Origin: Aeromicrobium massiliense JC14
GTDB lineage: Bacteria > Actinomycetota > Actinomycetes > Propionibacteriales > Nocardioidaceae
NCBI RefSeq assembly: GCF_000312105.1
Contig: NZ_HE978639.1
Span: 1-64,000 of the forward strand
Reading direction: 5' to 3'
DNA: 64,000 nucleotides
Under the pieces are notes generated by a model. That model was not told where the DNA came from and did no database searches. It saw only the letters and a list, made by a program, of their open reading frames with translations. Below are positions 15,632-23,881 of this stretch, piece by piece (the stretch's first letter is position 1; each line of letters opens with the position of its first letter). The position numbers and the translations under genes were made by a program.

Positions 15632-15666
15632 CGAGGCCCAACGGAGTGGCTGCTCCGTGGGCCTCG
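15632..15666 (+). terminator. Leader hairpin (attenuator or terminator)
   Basis: CGAGGCCC plus ACGGAG pair with CTCCGT plus GGGCCTCG, 14 pairs with a single bulged A and a 6-base loop. A pyrimidine-rich run follows (CTGTCGCTCTCCCC). It lies between the 19-residue ORF and the small membrane ORF, 59 bases before the latter. Confidence 0.55.
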
Positions 15667-15725
15667 GACTGTCGCTCTCCCCGTGGACGTCCCGCGGGGG
15701 CACAACTGAATAGGCGGTTACCTAC

Positions 15726-15842
15726 ATGAAGCAGCGTACCTCTGTGGCGATCATCTGGGTCACGATGGTGGGGATTCTCGGGGCCGGCGGCCTCCAGCAG
15801 CTCCACGTCGAGGTGCCCATCACGGTGAACGTCCTGCGCTGA
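15726..15842 (+). CDS. Mini membrane protein (38 residues)
   Basis: ATG 15726 starts MKQRTSVAIIWVTMVGILGA and the peptide ends QQLHVEVPITVNVLR. A basic head, one hydrophobic helix (about residues 6-22) and a short polar tail fit a single-pass membrane peptide. It is bracketed by the upstream promoter, leader and hairpin and by a 12-bp terminator that begins eight bases after its stop, which supports a real gene. It could be a small toxin, regulator or transport accessory; nothing in the sequence decides. Confidence 0.5.
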   Translation: MKQRTSVAIIWVTMVGILGAGGLQQLHVEVPITVNVLR

Positions 15843-15849
15843 TCGACCG

Positions 15850-15879
15850 ACGCCCCGCACCTTCACCGGTGCGGGGCGT
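15850..15879. terminator. Bidirectional 12-bp terminator
   Basis: ACGCCCCGCACC pairs perfectly with GGTGCGGGGCGT around TTCACC, followed by CTTCGTGT. It lies between the rightward 38-residue gene and the leftward gene ending at 16003, so it can serve both. Confidence 0.7.
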
Positions 15880-16002
15880 CTTCGTGTCTAGCGGCCTCCC
15901 CTACGGCGTGGAGTGCCAGTCCTGGCGCGACATCGCAGGCATCCGGTCCGCCGAGGTGCGCAGCGGTGCTGCTGGTGGCCGAGGACGTGTTCAGTTCCGC
16001 CG

Positions 16003-16431
16003 CTACGGCTTGCCGGGCGACCAGCCGGTCAGCTGCTCCAACCGGCCCCGCCAGAACCCGTATCCCACCTTCCCGGCGCCAGTGTGAAGCGTCGCGTCAG
16101 CGAGATGGATGTGCCACGGCCACGGCGCGGGCTCGCCCTCGGCGACGTCCGTGCCCTCGAAGTAGCTGGCAGGGGTGACGGCCTCGGGATCTTCGTTGCC
16201 GCCGCGGGCATGCTCGTCGAGCTCGCGCTGCCAGACGCCGAAGCCGATGAGGTCGCCAGACATCGTGCCAGCGCCCGTTGTGAGGGACACCGGCAGGCGG
16301 GACCCGGAGTCGTTGAGCGTGTTCAGCGCCTTCACGATCGCGCGGAGGACGACGTCACCTCGGAACTCGTCCGTCGGCGGTGTGTCGTCGTCGTCGTTGG
16401 TGGCGGGGTCGTTCTGGATGGGTTCGGTCAT
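16003..16431 (-). CDS. Hypothetical protein, perhaps GvpU-like
   Basis: The product has 142 residues from ATG 16431 (MTEPIQNDPATNDDDDTPP). An acidic head precedes a compact domain: VVLRAIVKALNTLNDSGS, LPVSLTTGAGTMSGDLIGFG and PWHIHLADATLHTGAG. The order, a beta-rich segment with TxSGxLI then an IHLxxA strand, recalls the gas-vesicle accessory family GvpU, but no other gas-vesicle gene is present, so the family is used here only as a weak structural hint. A terminator follows downstream. Confidence 0.6.
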   Translation of the reverse strand: MTEPIQNDPATNDDDDTPPTDEFRGDVVLRAIVKALNTLNDSGSRLPVSLTTGAGTMSGDLIGFGVWQRELDEHARGGNEDPEAVTPASYFEGTDVAEGEPAPWPWHIHLADATLHTGAGKVGYGFWRGRLEQLTGWSPGKP

Positions 16432-16484
16432 GGCGCGACCGTACGCCGCACCTGCGACACCGGGTGCAGGTTCGCCCACACGCC

Positions 16485-16832
16485 CTAGAGGCCCGGGAGC
16501 GCGCCCTGAGCGGGTGGCTGCTCACCGGGCGGCCAGGACCCCTCGTCGCCGTAGTCGTCGGGCTCCAAGTCGTACGCCGGGTCGTCCTGGGAGTCGTACA
16601 CGCTGTCGTGCCCGCAGTGGAGGCACCGGGTGACGAACAGGCTGCGCCACGGGCGGCCCACCGCCGGCCGACGCGTCCCGGTCGCGTGCAGGGCCCGACT
16701 GAGCCTGCCGCATTTCCGGCAGGCCAGGGCCGCGAAGTCGTGGAAGTAGTGCGACGACCAGGGTTCGAGCTGCCAGTCCGACTACGTGACCGGCTGGCCG
16801 TCCCACGCCGGCGGCAGGTCGTTCAGCGTCAC
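16485..16832 (-). pseudogene. Zinc-ribbon-like gene interrupted by in-frame amber
   Basis: GTG 16832 reads MTLNDLPPAWDGQPVT, then TAG at codon 17 (16782-16784), then SDWQLEPWSSHYFHDFAALA without a frame change. Two Cys pairs, CRKC and CLHC, about 35 residues apart, suggest a zinc ribbon; the tail is acidic. Coding bias continues across the stop. A single G-to-A change in a Trp codon (TGG to TAG) would explain it. The start overlaps the stop of an upstream decayed frame (GTGA). Confidence 0.5.
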
Positions 16833-17250
16833 GGTGTCCGCCACGCCACCCGCGTCCTGAGCATGGCCTGCAGCTCGTCGACGGCGAGCACCTGGACGAG
16901 CGGCGCGTCGAGCCCGGCGAGCGACCGCTGCGGCGGCGCGGAGCCAGCCCGGCGCCTGAGCCGATACAGAAACGGGGGGCGTCAGCGGGTCATGCCGGTC
17001 ACGGAGCTGGGCGACGCTGGTCTGCGCGGCCGGCGAGCAGGCACCATGGCGTGCACCCGAGCGTGGGGATGGTCTTGCGGTTCGCCTCGTAGACGACCAG
17101 GCGGTTGATCTCGCGCGGGCTGGAGACATCGTCGGGGCGAGCAGTTTCAGGCCGGTACGCCTCAGCGCCGGGCCCAGCCGGCCGCCCCCGAGCAGCGGGC
17201 CATAGTGCTGCTGGACCTGGAGCAGATCACGTACGAGTTGCCGGCCGTCA
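16829..17250 (-). pseudogene. Decayed coding region
   Basis: Protein-like stretches appear in successive frames of the minus strand: QHYGPLLGGGRLGPALRRTG, then SPREINRLVVYEANRKTIPT, then RSLAGLDAPLVQVLAVDELQ running to VAWRTP and a stop that overlaps the next start. Stops and frame changes separate them. This looks like one or two old genes that have decayed. No family was recognised. The remainder of 17251-17341 shows nothing. Confidence 0.4.
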
Positions 17251-17341
17251 CGATGGTGCGGATGCGTGTCCAACTCACCTGACAGGGGCCGGCCGGGATG
17301 GACCGGGGGCGGTTCGGCGGCGGCCTGCGCCCGGCAACGTC

Positions 17342-18214
17342 CTAGCCGTCTGGCCGGCCGAGCGCACCACGGTCCTCGTACCCGAACAGGCCCGTCAAGC
17401 GGCTGTCGGTGCTGGCGTCGATCTGGTGGCCCTCGGGTACGCCGCCGCCGGCGCAGACCCGCACGGCGTGATGGGAGAGCGTCGGCAGGTCTGCGAGGTC
17501 CGACCCGTCCGGTGGTGCTGAGCGCAGCAGCTCCCACGCGTGGCCGCGCTCGACCAGCGGGTGGCGCAACGTCATGCTCGGGTGGGAGAAGACACCGACG
17601 TGCAGCCCGGGGAAGGCCAGCGACGCGGTGAAGCTCTCGTACGTCGACCCGTCCGCAGCCATGACCGATGCGGGGATCACGACCTCCTCGAGAGTCTCCT
17701 CGACGCTGGTGTCGGCCCGGAAGACCACGGTCGACAGCGACGTCGGAGCGGGGGAGCCGTCGGTCAGCCACGTCAGGTCCGGAATGCGCCCGACGTGGGG
17801 CCGCTGTTTCATCGCGTTCTTGTTCAGCCCATCGTCCCCGAAGCGTGCGAGCGGATGGGCGTATAGCGTGACGACCTTCGTCAGCCAGCGGCCCAGCGCC
17901 TGCCACTGCTCTCGCATCAGAGGTCCTGCCCAGCCGGCAGACGCCAGGGGGCGCACGACGTCCTTGACTGGTTCTTCCAGCACCGTGCCCATGGCCCCGT
18001 TGCACGGTCCGCAGGCCGGTACAAAAACTCGCTGCCTAACCGGCAAGACGATCGGGCTGCCGTCGCGGCGCAGTAGCGGAGCGCCGTTCAACGACCACCC
18101 GGCCGGCGCCGGGCCCGCGGCGTCCATATGTTCGAGGTACCAGGAGGGGAGCACATGCTCGCGGGTCGTCGACGGCGCGCTCAGGCAGATGACGCAGGGC
18201 GGGGGAGCGGGCAT
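17342..18214 (-). CDS. HNH-type nuclease-like protein
   Basis: The product has 290 residues from ATG 18214 (MPAPPPCVICLSAPSTTREH). The first 75 residues carry the layout of a zinc-containing HNH/His-Me-finger domain: CVIC, then TTREHVLPSWY, then FVPACGPCNGAMG. The remaining 200 residues are of unknown fold with several beta-rich segments. Such stand-alone proteins are frequent in mobile DNA and are sometimes defence nucleases. The gene is divergent from the leaderless gene at 18295, 80 bp away. The HNH reading is good, the role unknown. Confidence 0.6.
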   Translation of the reverse strand: MPAPPPCVICLSAPSTTREHVLPSWYLEHMDAAGPAPAGWSLNGAPLLRRDGSPIVLPVRQRVFVPACGPCNGAMGTVLEEPVKDVVRPLASAGWAGPLMREQWQALGRWLTKVVTLYAHPLARFGDDGLNKNAMKQRPHVGRIPDLTWLTDGSPAPTSLSTVVFRADTSVEETLEEVVIPASVMAADGSTYESFTASLAFPGLHVGVFSHPSMTLRHPLVERGHAWELLRSAPPDGSDLADLPTLSHHAVRVCAGGGVPEGHQIDASTDSRLTGLFGYEDRGALGRPDG

Positions 18215-18281
18215 CCGACCAGTATCGCCTGCCCGGGTCCTAGCCGCCTTGCGCAATTGTTGTCCCGGCACGCGGGAGGCT

Positions 18282-18287
18282 TAGGCT
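18282..18287 (+). promoter_or_regulatory. -10 box of a leaderless promoter
   Basis: TAGGCT lies exactly seven bases before the ATG at 18295, the same spacing as at 1466, 3035 and 10671. Confidence 0.55.
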
Positions 18288-18294
18288 TCCGGGC

Positions 18295-19260
18295 ATGCCA
18301 GCCGACCCGCACCGTCGCGTCCAGAACGTCTTCGCCTGGCAGCGCGACCTGCTCGGTTGTTTCCTGGCCGACGTCGAGGAGGCTGCAGCTGCACCCCGCG
18401 ACGGGACCTGCGCGGCCGCGGACGTCCGCTGGATGGGGGAGCAGTTCACGGCCGATACCCGGGCCCACCTGCGCAACCACGCTGTCGGAGCGGTCCGCGG
18501 GCACCTGTCGGTAGCCGCCGAGCACTTCGAGGTGCTGGACGACCTGGCGCGCCGGCCGGCCGACGACGTCCCGGTCAGGGTCTGCCTGACCCTGGCCCGC
18601 ACCGTCCTGGAGGGCGCCATGCGGGCCTGCTGGCTGGTCGACACCGGCCTGGACTCCAAGGCGCGGGTGACACGGTGGGCCGCGGCGCTGCTGCAGGACG
18701 CCGAGGACGTCGAGCAGGCTACCGTCGACATCGCGCCAGGGGAGCGGCTCGAGATCCACGATCTCGCGCAGGAGCTGCGGCTGGCCGGGCAGGGACTGGT
18801 CACGTCTGCGGGGTTTGCGGCGAAGGCCAAGGGCGGCGATCGCGCCCACCAGACCGCCCAGGTGGAGTACGAGGGCGTCCGATCGGACATGGCCCCGAAG
18901 ATGGTCGACCTGACCGGCCAGTTCCTGAGGGCGGCACCGGGCTTCTACAAGGTGACGTCAGCGGCGGCGCACACGCTGAGCTGGGCCGCGCCCATGGACT
19001 GGGGTGACGACGATGGGCTGGTGCACAACATGGCCGTCCCGCTGCTGGACGTCAGCGATGCCTTGGTCTTGGAACTGGCCACCTACCTGGGCCTGCCGGG
19101 GCGCCCGCTGCTGCTGCGCACCAATAATCACCGGATGGGGCTCACGCGCGCGACGATCACGGACCCTCACCCGAAGGACCGGTACGCCGACCTCGACACC
19201 TATCGCGAGCGCACCCGCCAGAAGCCGGTCGGGGGCAGGCCGCCGGGTCTAACTACGTAA
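18295..19260 (+). CDS. Hypothetical protein (321 residues)
   Basis: The start at ATG 18295 is supported by the leaderless -10 box. The protein is largely helical and soluble, with segments such as VRVCLTLARTVLEGAMRACW and SAAAHTLSWAAPMDWGDDDG. It has no signal peptide or membrane helix and no motif I recognise. It stands between accessory genes and the conjugation cluster, transcribed toward the end of the leftward conjugation operon. The stretch 19261-19419 after it shows no gene. Confidence 0.6.
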   Translation: MPADPHRRVQNVFAWQRDLLGCFLADVEEAAAAPRDGTCAAADVRWMGEQFTADTRAHLRNHAVGAVRGHLSVAAEHFEVLDDLARRPADDVPVRVCLTLARTVLEGAMRACWLVDTGLDSKARVTRWAAALLQDAEDVEQATVDIAPGERLEIHDLAQELRLAGQGLVTSAGFAAKAKGGDRAHQTAQVEYEGVRSDMAPKMVDLTGQFLRAAPGFYKVTSAAAHTLSWAAPMDWGDDDGLVHNMAVPLLDVSDALVLELATYLGLPGRPLLLRTNNHRMGLTRATITDPHPKDRYADLDTYRERTRQKPVGGRPPGLTT

Positions 19261-19419
19261 CAGAGGCAGACAGCGTGGGTACAACCCCTTCCGGGACAGC
19301 CCCTCTCGACCCGCAGAACCGACCGTCCTGGGCCTGGCCGGCGGTGCCAGAAGCAGTAGGCGACTTCCTCGACCATCGTCGGTGACCTTTCCAGCCCGAT
19401 CCGTGCGCGTGTACCTGGG

Positions 19420-20748
19420 TTAGGCGCTGAGGCCTCGTGCGACGGCGGCGGCGGCGCGGAGCCAGGCGCGCTGGGTGGCGGGGCGGAGGGCGTCGAAGTG
19501 GATGACGCCGGATTGCAGGGCCTTGTCGTAGGGGATGGTGACGACTTCGCGGACGAGGGGCTCGAAGTTGGCGGTGATGCGCTCGACGTTGGGGTCCTTG
19601 CCCGGGGTGCGCTGGGACAGGATCACGACGGCGTTGCGAGCCAGGGCGGCGTTGTGCTCGTCGCGTTCGATCAGCGTCTCTAGGAGGCGGGCGCCGGCCT
19701 CGGCGGTTTCCTCGGCGTTGGTGCAGGGCACCACGAGTCCGTCGGTGTGCTCGATCATCGCGCGCCAGTTCGCGGCGCGTTCGTTGTTGCCCGAGTCCAT
19801 GACGATCATCCGGTAGTAGCGGGCGGCGACGCGGTGGATCTTGTTGACGTCGTCGGCGGAGACTTCGTGGCCGCCGTCGACGGACTGATCCGAGCGGAGG
19901 ACGTCGAACTTGTCCGCCGGCTGGTGATGGGCGAAGTAGCTCATCTCGGCGGACTGGGCGCCGGTGCCGAGCAGCTGGTCGACGCGGGGCAGCAGGTCCA
20001 GGACGGTGTTGTCGTGGTTGGAGCCCTGGGTGCGCCAGGCGAGGGTGCCGCGGGTCTCGTTGTTGTCCCAGGCCAGCACCCCGGCGCCGCCGTAGCGGGC
20101 GAACACGGCCGACAGCATGGCGGTGGTGGGCGTCTTGTTCGCGCCGCCCTTGCCGTTGGCCACGGCGATCGTGCGGGGCCCGGGCCAGTGCTGGGAGACG
20201 AGCTGGACGTCCTGGCGCCACTCCTTCTCGGCCGGTCCGGGACCGACACGGAGCCCGAAGCGGTTGAGCGAGCCGCGCCAGCCCTGCTTGGCGGGCTGGA
20301 TCACCGGGCCCTCGGAGATGAAGCTCTTGCGGGCGTGTCGGGGGGCGGTGGGGGAGACGTGCACCTCCGTGGCCGGCGCCGGCCGGTCGCCGGCGGCCGC
20401 GGTCGTGACCCAGGGGTTGGCCGTGGGTGCGGGGTCGTCGTCGGCGGTGACGACGTGCAGGCCGGTGCCGCGGTGGGTGCGCTCGAGGTCGCGCGCCTCG
20501 GTCTCGGTGATGGGCGCGACGTCGCCGGTGGACCCGTCCGGGTTGATGGTCAGACGCATGTGGCCGCCGGAGTCCGATGCGATCGCTTCAACGGCCTGGC
20601 CGAGCGGCTGGGCGTAGGTGCGTGCGATGTGGTGGACCGCCGCGGTGTGTGGGCTCCCGGCGGCGTCGATCGTGGCGCCGTCGACGGTGACCTGGTCCCC
20701 GTCGATGGTCACGAAGTGGACGGACGGCTTGCTGGCGCTGGTTGTCAT
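19420..20748 (-). CDS. MinD/ParA-like ATPase of the conjugation cluster
   Basis: The product has 442 residues from ATG 20748 (TAGGAG upstream). The first 170 residues are a separate, partly disordered region. The ATPase domain begins at TIAVANGKGGANKTPTT, a deviant Walker A that keeps both Lys (200 and 205) but has Ala-Asn and Pro in unusual places. It continues with VLAWDNNETRGTLAWRTQG (DxN instead of DxD) and YYRMIVMDSGNNER (Walker B-like). Such ATPases accompany conjugation and type VII-like machines in actinomycetes and probably localise or assemble the apparatus. It is not the plasmid partition ParA. Confidence 0.75.
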   Translation of the reverse strand: MTTSASKPSVHFVTIDGDQVTVDGATIDAAGSPHTAAVHHIARTYAQPLGQAVEAIASDSGGHMRLTINPDGSTGDVAPITETEARDLERTHRGTGLHVVTADDDPAPTANPWVTTAAAGDRPAPATEVHVSPTAPRHARKSFISEGPVIQPAKQGWRGSLNRFGLRVGPGPAEKEWRQDVQLVSQHWPGPRTIAVANGKGGANKTPTTAMLSAVFARYGGAGVLAWDNNETRGTLAWRTQGSNHDNTVLDLLPRVDQLLGTGAQSAEMSYFAHHQPADKFDVLRSDQSVDGGHEVSADDVNKIHRVAARYYRMIVMDSGNNERAANWRAMIEHTDGLVVPCTNAEETAEAGARLLETLIERDEHNAALARNAVVILSQRTPGKDPNVERITANFEPLVREVVTIPYDKALQSGVIHFDALRPATQRAWLRAAAAVARGLSA

Positions 20749-20759
20749 GGCTGCTGCTC

Positions 20760-21365
20760 CTAGGCGGTGGTGATGGCCTCGACGCGCCACGGCGCGCCGT
20801 CGTTGGTCCGGGTGAGGGTGATGAAGACGCCGAGCTGCTCGGTGGAGAGCTGCTTGCCCTGGGCGTCGTGGCGTTGGACGGTGGCCACGCGGGTGAGGAC
20901 GACCTGGCCGCCGGCGCTCTTGCCGCCCTCGACTTCGTCGGTGGGCGTGACGGTGACGCTGGTGTAGCCGTCGACGGCGGCGAGCTCGATCCAGTCGGCG
21001 CCGCCGTCGCCTGGCATGGGCTGAGCGACGGCACGGGCGTAGTCGGTGGTGAGCCACGGTGCGGCGCGGCGCAGTCCGTCAGCGGGGGAGCGGTCGGTGC
21101 GGGTGTCGACCACGAACGCGGCGACGGCGGCCGCGTCGGCGACCTCGCCGGCGTTGGAGTCGTCGACGGTCTTTGGGTCAGGCAGCGGACCTCGCGGCTG
21201 GGCCGGGCCGCCGGGTTCGATGAGTTCGACGCCGTCGGCGTTGAGCTGGGCGTGATCGCCGACGGGCGAGGGCGTGGCCCGGTCGGGCTCGTCGTCTCCG
21301 CCGCTGCAGGCGGCGGCCAGCAGGAGCGCGGCTGTCGCCGTCGCGATCCGGATGCGCGCGTTCAT
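20760..21365 (-). CDS. Conjugation-cluster lipoprotein
   Basis: The product has 201 residues from ATG 21365, whose ATGA overlaps the upstream stop. The signal is MNARIRIATATAALLLAAACSG with a lipobox AAAC, so the protein is anchored outside the membrane. A disordered acidic linker (about 25-60) precedes an alpha/beta domain with the segment ADAAAVAAFVVDTRTDRSPA and strands VTVTPTDEV and VVLTRVATV. The layout resembles the NTF2/VirB8-like extracellular domains of Gram-positive conjugation proteins. It lies between the wall hydrolase and the MinD-like ATPase. Confidence 0.65.
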   Translation of the reverse strand: MNARIRIATATAALLLAAACSGGDDEPDRATPSPVGDHAQLNADGVELIEPGGPAQPRGPLPDPKTVDDSNAGEVADAAAVAAFVVDTRTDRSPADGLRRAAPWLTTDYARAVAQPMPGDGGADWIELAAVDGYTSVTVTPTDEVEGGKSAGGQVVLTRVATVQRHDAQGKQLSTEQLGVFITLTRTNDGAPWRVEAITTA

Positions 21366-22399
21366 GGGCGCAGTCCCTTCTGTCGGAGCCAAGCGTTGGG
21401 GTCGACCTCGTCCTGGGCGTAGCCGCCGTTCTTGGGGTGGACCTCCAGGTGCAGGTGGCAGCCGCTGGAGTTGCCCAGGCTGCCGACGTAGCCGATGACC
21501 TCACCGGCCTGCACCCGCTGTCCGCTGGTGACCGCGGCCCGGCCCATGTGGGCGTACCAGGTCGCGGTGCTCCGCTGCCCGGTGAGGATCTTGACGAAGT
21601 GCGGCCCGGCCCACGCCGCTTGCGACGGGTCGGCGACGGCCACACCGCCGGTGACGGCGCGGACAGGCGTGCCGCACGGAGCTGAGAAGTCGTTGCCGGT
21701 GTGATGCCGCGCCCACATGGAGCCGGAACGACCGAAGTTGTGCTGGTTCGTGTAGCGACCAGGCGCCAGGGGGAGGCGGACGGCGCCGCCGACGTCGCCG
21801 ATCGCGTCCAGGCTGTACTTCTTGGCCGAGGCGTCGAGGATCTTGCGGATGTAGGCCGTGGTCTCGGGGAACGGCGGGACGCCCTTCGCGGCGACGACGT
21901 TGCCCATGCCTGCGTTGTAGGCGGCCAGGGTCAGCTCGAGCGGTTCACCGCTGATGACCCTCAGCCGGATCTTGTCTCGGACCTGCCGCGCGAGCGCGCA
22001 CATGAGATCGGCCTGCGAGCCGATGGAGTCGTGCGGGTCGAAGACGTCGACCCGGCCGTCACCGCTGTAGTCCTTGCCCCAGGTGTTCCACGTGCCAGGC
22101 ATGAACCGGCTGATGCCCTGGGCACCCGCCGGCGACGTGGCGCGGAGGTTCCACCCGGACTCGCTGTCGATCTGGGCAGCCAGGACGGAGGCACTGATCT
22201 CCTTGCAACGCTGTCCGGCCTTGAGCACCGAGTCGCGAAACTCGGCCGGGATCGCGTCGCTGTTCACCTCGCCAGTGAGGTCAGCAGCCGCGGCGTCGCG
22301 GTCGGCGACGAGCACCGCCGGCAGCGTGACGAGCGCGATCAACGCTGTCGCGACGGCGGCCGCGATGTAGATGACTGTGCGTGTTCCCCCCTGGTCCAC
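21362..22399 (-). CDS. Bifunctional wall hydrolase: SLT transglycosylase plus M23 peptidase
   Basis: The product has 345 residues from GTG 22399. An N-terminal membrane helix (about 9-31) anchors it. The lytic transglycosylase domain carries the catalytic Glu in AAQIDSESGWN (Glu80), then AGAQGISRFMPGTW and LTLAAYNAGMGNV. A C-terminal M23 LytM-type domain has HHTGNDFSAPCGTPV (HxxxD zinc ligands) and CHLHLEVHP (HxH). The combination is that of VirB1/TcpG-like enzymes that open peptidoglycan for the conjugation channel. It lies upstream of the lipoprotein gene with a 4-base overlap. Confidence 0.85.
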   Translation of the reverse strand: MDQGGTRTVIYIAAAVATALIALVTLPAVLVADRDAAAADLTGEVNSDAIPAEFRDSVLKAGQRCKEISASVLAAQIDSESGWNLRATSPAGAQGISRFMPGTWNTWGKDYSGDGRVDVFDPHDSIGSQADLMCALARQVRDKIRLRVISGEPLELTLAAYNAGMGNVVAAKGVPPFPETTAYIRKILDASAKKYSLDAIGDVGGAVRLPLAPGRYTNQHNFGRSGSMWARHHTGNDFSAPCGTPVRAVTGGVAVADPSQAAWAGPHFVKILTGQRSTATWYAHMGRAAVTSGQRVQAGEVIGYVGSLGNSSGCHLHLEVHPKNGGYAQDEVDPNAWLRQKGLRP

Positions 22400-22418
22400 G
22401 CTCAGTCCCCGGTCGGGT

Positions 22419-22685
22419 CTAGCTGGAGGACTCCTCGTCGTCGTCCTCGGACGCCGTCACCTGGTCCGGGGGTGTGCCCTCGCGGATCATCTGCTCGATG
22501 AGGGTCTTGGAGAAGCGCCAACGTGTACCCAGCTGGCGGCCCGGGATGACTCCCGCGGCGGCCCAGCGACGCACCTGCGCTGGCGAGGCGCTGACGATCA
22601 GCGCGACCTGGTCGGCGGTCAGCACCTCGGGCAGGGCTTCGTAGTCGGCCGCGGTGAAGCGGCGCTCGTCCTTGCCGGTGCTCAT
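22419..22685 (-). CDS. Helix-turn-helix DNA-binding protein (excisionase/MerR-like)
   Basis: The product has 88 residues from ATG 22685. The core LTADQVALIVSASPAQVRRW followed by AAAGVIPGRQLGTRWRF is the standard winged-helix pattern of the HTH_17/excisionase family. An acidic Ser/Glu tail follows. It heads the leftward conjugation operon, 20 bp before the wall hydrolase, and lies back to back with the rightward operon, so it is a candidate regulator of both. Confidence 0.75.
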   Translation of the reverse strand: MSTGKDERRFTAADYEALPEVLTADQVALIVSASPAQVRRWAAAGVIPGRQLGTRWRFSKTLIEQMIREGTPPDQVTASEDDDEESSS

Positions 22686-22922
22686 GACTCGGCAGCGTAT
22701 CCCCCACGCGGCACCCCCCGGTCGCCGTGATGCAGATCAGGCCACCAGCACGCAATCCCGAGAACCTGGGAGACGCGCAAGGGGCACTTTCAACGCAGAT
22801 TACGCGCACAGGAGACAGAAATACAGCCTTGTGATCTGTCCGTCTCGTGTGTGAGGCTGGCTTCCAGGGAGCCTGGCTGCAACGGAGGCCGCTCTCGACG
22901 ATGGCGAATCGGGGGATCAGCC

Positions 22923-23516
22923 ATGACCGTCAGCGACGGCACCGAGGTGTCGCCATGGAATGTGCCGCCCATGGCCACCGACCCAGACGCGTCAACGTCG
23001 TCCCACGACTATCGCGAATCCGGGGCCACCGTCACGGCCCCCATCCCCAAACGTCCACTCACCGGACGAACGACCCAACGTCCCGAGGGCATCGCGCCGT
23101 TCGTCTGGGTCAGCGCCCACGGCGGAGCCGGTGCCACATCGCTGCGCCGGGGGAGTGGTGCCGGCCTCGACCTCACCAGTCAGTGGCCCGCCCCGGAACT
23201 GGGCTGGCCCGCCCGCGTCGTCCTGGTCAGCCGCGCCAACGCGGCCGGCCTCGACGCAGCCGGCCGGATGCTGCAGGAGACGGTCTCCCGAACCGTCCCC
23301 GACGTACAGATGGTGGCCGTCGTGACGGTCGCGGACGCACCCACCAGACCCAGCAAGCACATTCGTGCACGGCTCGTCGAGCTCGGATCGATCGCGCCAC
23401 GCGTGATCCACATGCCCTGGGTCGAGAACTGGCGCGACCACCCCTACGTGCGTGACCCCGCGGCCGTCGCCGTGGCCGACCTCATTCACGGCCTGCTCAA
23501 GCAGGCCACCCCGTAA
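22923..23516 (+). CDS. P-loop-like protein of the conjugation cluster
   Basis: The product has 197 residues from ATG 22923. After a disordered head of about 60 residues comes FVWVSAHGGAGATSLRRGSG, which resembles a Walker A without the final Lys. VLVSRANAAGLDAAGRML and VPDVQMVAVVTVADAP follow as Rossmann-like strands. It looks like a degenerate MinD/TadZ-type domain and may be structural rather than an active ATPase. It is the first gene of the rightward transfer operon. Confidence 0.6.
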   Translation: MTVSDGTEVSPWNVPPMATDPDASTSSHDYRESGATVTAPIPKRPLTGRTTQRPEGIAPFVWVSAHGGAGATSLRRGSGAGLDLTSQWPAPELGWPARVVLVSRANAAGLDAAGRMLQETVSRTVPDVQMVAVVTVADAPTRPSKHIRARLVELGSIAPRVIHMPWVENWRDHPYVRDPAAVAVADLIHGLLKQATP

Positions 23517-23567
23517 GAGCCGGCACCTGGCCTGCTGGCCCATCACCTTCCAACCAAGGAGCAGCCA

Positions 23568-23846
23568 ATGTTCACCCACCTCTACGTGACCGTCGCGACG
23601 TCGATCCCGAACCCGTCACCCGAAGCGCCTCCCGAGCTGGAGGGGAAGGTGAGCACGATCCTCGGCCTCGGGATGTGGCTGGTCATGGTCGCGTGCGTCG
23701 CCGGTGTCCTGATCTGCGCCGGGAAGATGGCGCTGGCCTACCGCCGCGGTGAGCTCGCCGAGTCGTTTGGGTCGCTCGCCGGCGTCGGCGTGGCCTGCGT
23801 CCTCGGCGCGAGCGCATCGGGCTTCGTCAACTTCCTGATGCTCTGA
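23568..23846 (+). CDS. Small pilin-like (VirB2/TrbC-type) membrane protein
   Basis: The product has 92 residues from ATG 23568 with AAGGAG upstream. Two membrane helices (about 32-52, STILGLGMWLVMVACVAGVL; and 70-88, GVGVACVLGASASGFVNFL) are joined by a short basic loop (YRRGE). This two-helix layout and its place before the VirB6-like and ATPase genes fit the VirB2/TrbC class, or the equivalent small channel subunit of Gram-positive systems. Confidence 0.65.
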   Translation: MFTHLYVTVATSIPNPSPEAPPELEGKVSTILGLGMWLVMVACVAGVLICAGKMALAYRRGELAESFGSLAGVGVACVLGASASGFVNFLML

Positions 23847-23881
23847 CCAAGCACTGAAACGAACCTGCCGGGGGGCACACC

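Noticed and set aside
16782-16784. Programmed readthrough or pyrrolysine at in-frame TAG codons
   Set aside because: No pyl genes, no conserved context around the three TAGs, and all three lie in genes that show or neighbour other decay. Mutation is simpler.
16522-16806. Leftward 94-codon frame over the zinc-ribbon gene
   Set aside because: It is a shadow; the neighbouring frame has the Cys pairs and the codon bias.
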